Source: Deltaproteobacteria bacterium
GTDB taxonomy: Bacteria; Desulfobacterota; Desulfobacteria; Desulfobacterales; JAFDFH01
Assembly (NCBI GenBank): GCA_019309945.1
Contig: JAFDFH010000182.1
Location: 1 to 6,671, forward strand
Reading direction: 5' to 3'
Length of the DNA stretch: 6,671 nt
The translations under genes were made by a program, and so were the position numbers. Under the pieces are notes generated by a model, which was not told the DNA's origin, searched no databases, and saw only the letters and a list, made by a program, of their open reading frames with translations. Positions 5,773 through 6,671 of the stretch are shown here, one piece after another. Positions within the stretch are counted from its first letter, which is position 1, and each line of letters opens with the position of its first letter.

Positions 5773-6671
5773 ATGGAAGCAGCACTAATCTCGCCGGCAA
5801 GCGCATCGATTGGGGGCATCCCCACTGTTATTTTTTCCGTTATCATCCCCTTTATTGGAATTTGCATATTTGCCTATATTGTTGGACAGCGACTTAAACC
5901 CCTTTTCAAAGCCTCACCGGTTCCTCACCCTGAACGGTTAACACAACGAATTCTGAATACTTTCCTTTATCCCCATCATCGCATGCCCCGTTACATGCTG
6001 GCCAGTATCATTCATATTACCATTTTTACCATTTTATCCGGTTTCATCATTATCGCATTGCGATGGCTTGCACTCGTGTTCCTCGGAATTATAGAGAGCT
6101 TTGAATTACCGGGGTTCGGCGGGTTTCTGGTGGACACCTACATCAACGTCAAAGATCTTTCCGCAACGTTGGTTTTGGTTGCATGTGTTTTTGCCATCAT
6201 TCGAAGGGGGTTATTTAAACCCGCAAGGTATTCTGTACCAACCCGGTATGGTAAAGATCGTACTTCGGAAACTTTGCTGGCCCTGAGCCTGATTGCCGGA
6301 CTGATGGTCGCCGATATGTTTTTTCAGGGAAGCGATGTCGCCGCCAGGGTTCAAAAAGGATTCGAAACGAAATTTATGATTCCCGGAACCGGTGTCTGGT
6401 GGGTTGCCGGTGGGTTGACGGAAACGAAGATTTCAGCCCTTCAGAGCATCCATTTGAGTGCATTTTATATCCACGAGCTTATATTTTTCTTTTTTATTTG
6501 CTTTCTTCCCTGGGGCAGGTTTTTTCATCTTATTACGGCCCTCCCCAATCTATTTTTTATGAAACTGGATAAAGGTACGGTCAAGCCTGTTCGATGGGGT
6601 GTTGCCGACGAACAACTTGACGAGCTCGAATCCTTTGGCGTCAAAAGGTTTGAAGATTTTACCTGGAAGCA
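5773..6671 (+). CDS. NarI-like/Fe-S membrane oxidoreductase, probable ETF:menaquinone oxidoreductase (EMO), 3' end outside window
   Basis: The probable role is to oxidise reduced electron-transfer flavoprotein and pass electrons from acyl-CoA dehydrogenation to menaquinone in the cytoplasmic membrane. The 299 visible residues form the membrane domain. Hydrophobic segments lie at about 16-38, 75-105, 128-144, 167-184 and 222-260, giving the five-helix pattern of NarI-like cytochrome b subunits. Candidate haem-ligand histidines are H81, H227, H234 and H252. The last residues, FGVKRFEDFTWK, match the linker that in this family is followed by a 4Fe-4S ferredoxin-like and CCG-type heterodisulfide-reductase domain, beyond the window edge. 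The ATG at 5773 follows GGAGA at 5755-5759, an unusually long spacing of 13 bases; no better in-frame start lies nearby. Upstream is a FadR-like operator. Family placement is by recognition. The EMO role is inferred from the family and the fatty-acid oxidation context; an HdrD-like relative with another partner is the alternative. Confidence 0.85.
   Translation, partial: MEAALISPASASIGGIPTVIFSVIIPFIGICIFAYIVGQRLKPLFKASPVPHPERLTQRILNTFLYPHHRMPRYMLASIIHITIFTILSGFIIIALRWLALVFLGIIESFELPGFGGFLVDTYINVKDLSATLVLVACVFAIIRRGLFKPARYSVPTRYGKDRTSETLLALSLIAGLMVADMFFQGSDVAARVQKGFETKFMIPGTGVWWVAGGLTETKISALQSIHLSAFYIHELIFFFFICFLPWGRFFHLITALPNLFFMKLDKGTVKPVRWGVADEQLDELESFGVKRFEDFTWK

Overview
The window looks like a chromosomal fatty-acid beta-oxidation region from an anaerobic Desulfobacterota (former Deltaproteobacteria) bacterium, probably a sulfate reducer or a related acid degrader. 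The main reason is the last gene, which encodes a NarI-like membrane domain of the type that precedes a cysteine-rich iron-sulfur domain in electron-transfer-flavoprotein:menaquinone oxidoreductases of such organisms. The taxonomic call is inference; no rRNA or tRNA is present.

Layout. (1) Positions 2-1186 (+) hold the C-terminal part of a long acyl-CoA dehydrogenase, cut by the left edge. It contains a perfect in-frame 60-bp tandem duplication. (2) 1211-2995 (+) is a complete 594-residue FadE-type acyl-CoA dehydrogenase, 24 bp downstream and probably co-transcribed. (3) 2996-3219 is a convergent gap. It contains a 156-bp imperfect palindrome with about 27-bp terminal inverted repeats, flanked by an exact 5-bp direct repeat (GTAGA). 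This MITE-like insertion lies directly beside a 10-bp-stem hairpin. (4) 3220-4917 (-) is a complete 565-residue long-chain fatty-acid CoA ligase. (5) 4918-5772 is an 855-bp divergent gap. It holds a second, unrelated 158-bp imperfect palindrome close to the ligase start, then about 550 bp with no recognisable gene, then a 28-bp operator-like palindrome. The core of that palindrome differs at one position from the recalled consensus of the TetR-type fatty-acid regulator FadR of Bacillus. (6) 5773-6671 (+) is the N-terminal part of the NarI-like/Fe-S membrane oxidoreductase, cut by the right edge.

How the genes fit together. The ligase activates fatty acids to acyl-CoA. The two acyl-CoA dehydrogenases make enoyl-CoA and pass electrons to an electron-transfer flavoprotein, which is not in the window. 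The membrane oxidoreductase would pass those electrons into the menaquinone pool. The operator in front of the oxidoreductase suggests that this electron-exit step is repressed when acyl-CoA is scarce.

The points most worth a second look are the fresh in-frame duplication inside an enzyme domain, the two different palindromic elements bracketing the ligase gene, and the FadR-like operator at the oxidoreductase gene. I found no evidence of a wholly new multi-gene system.
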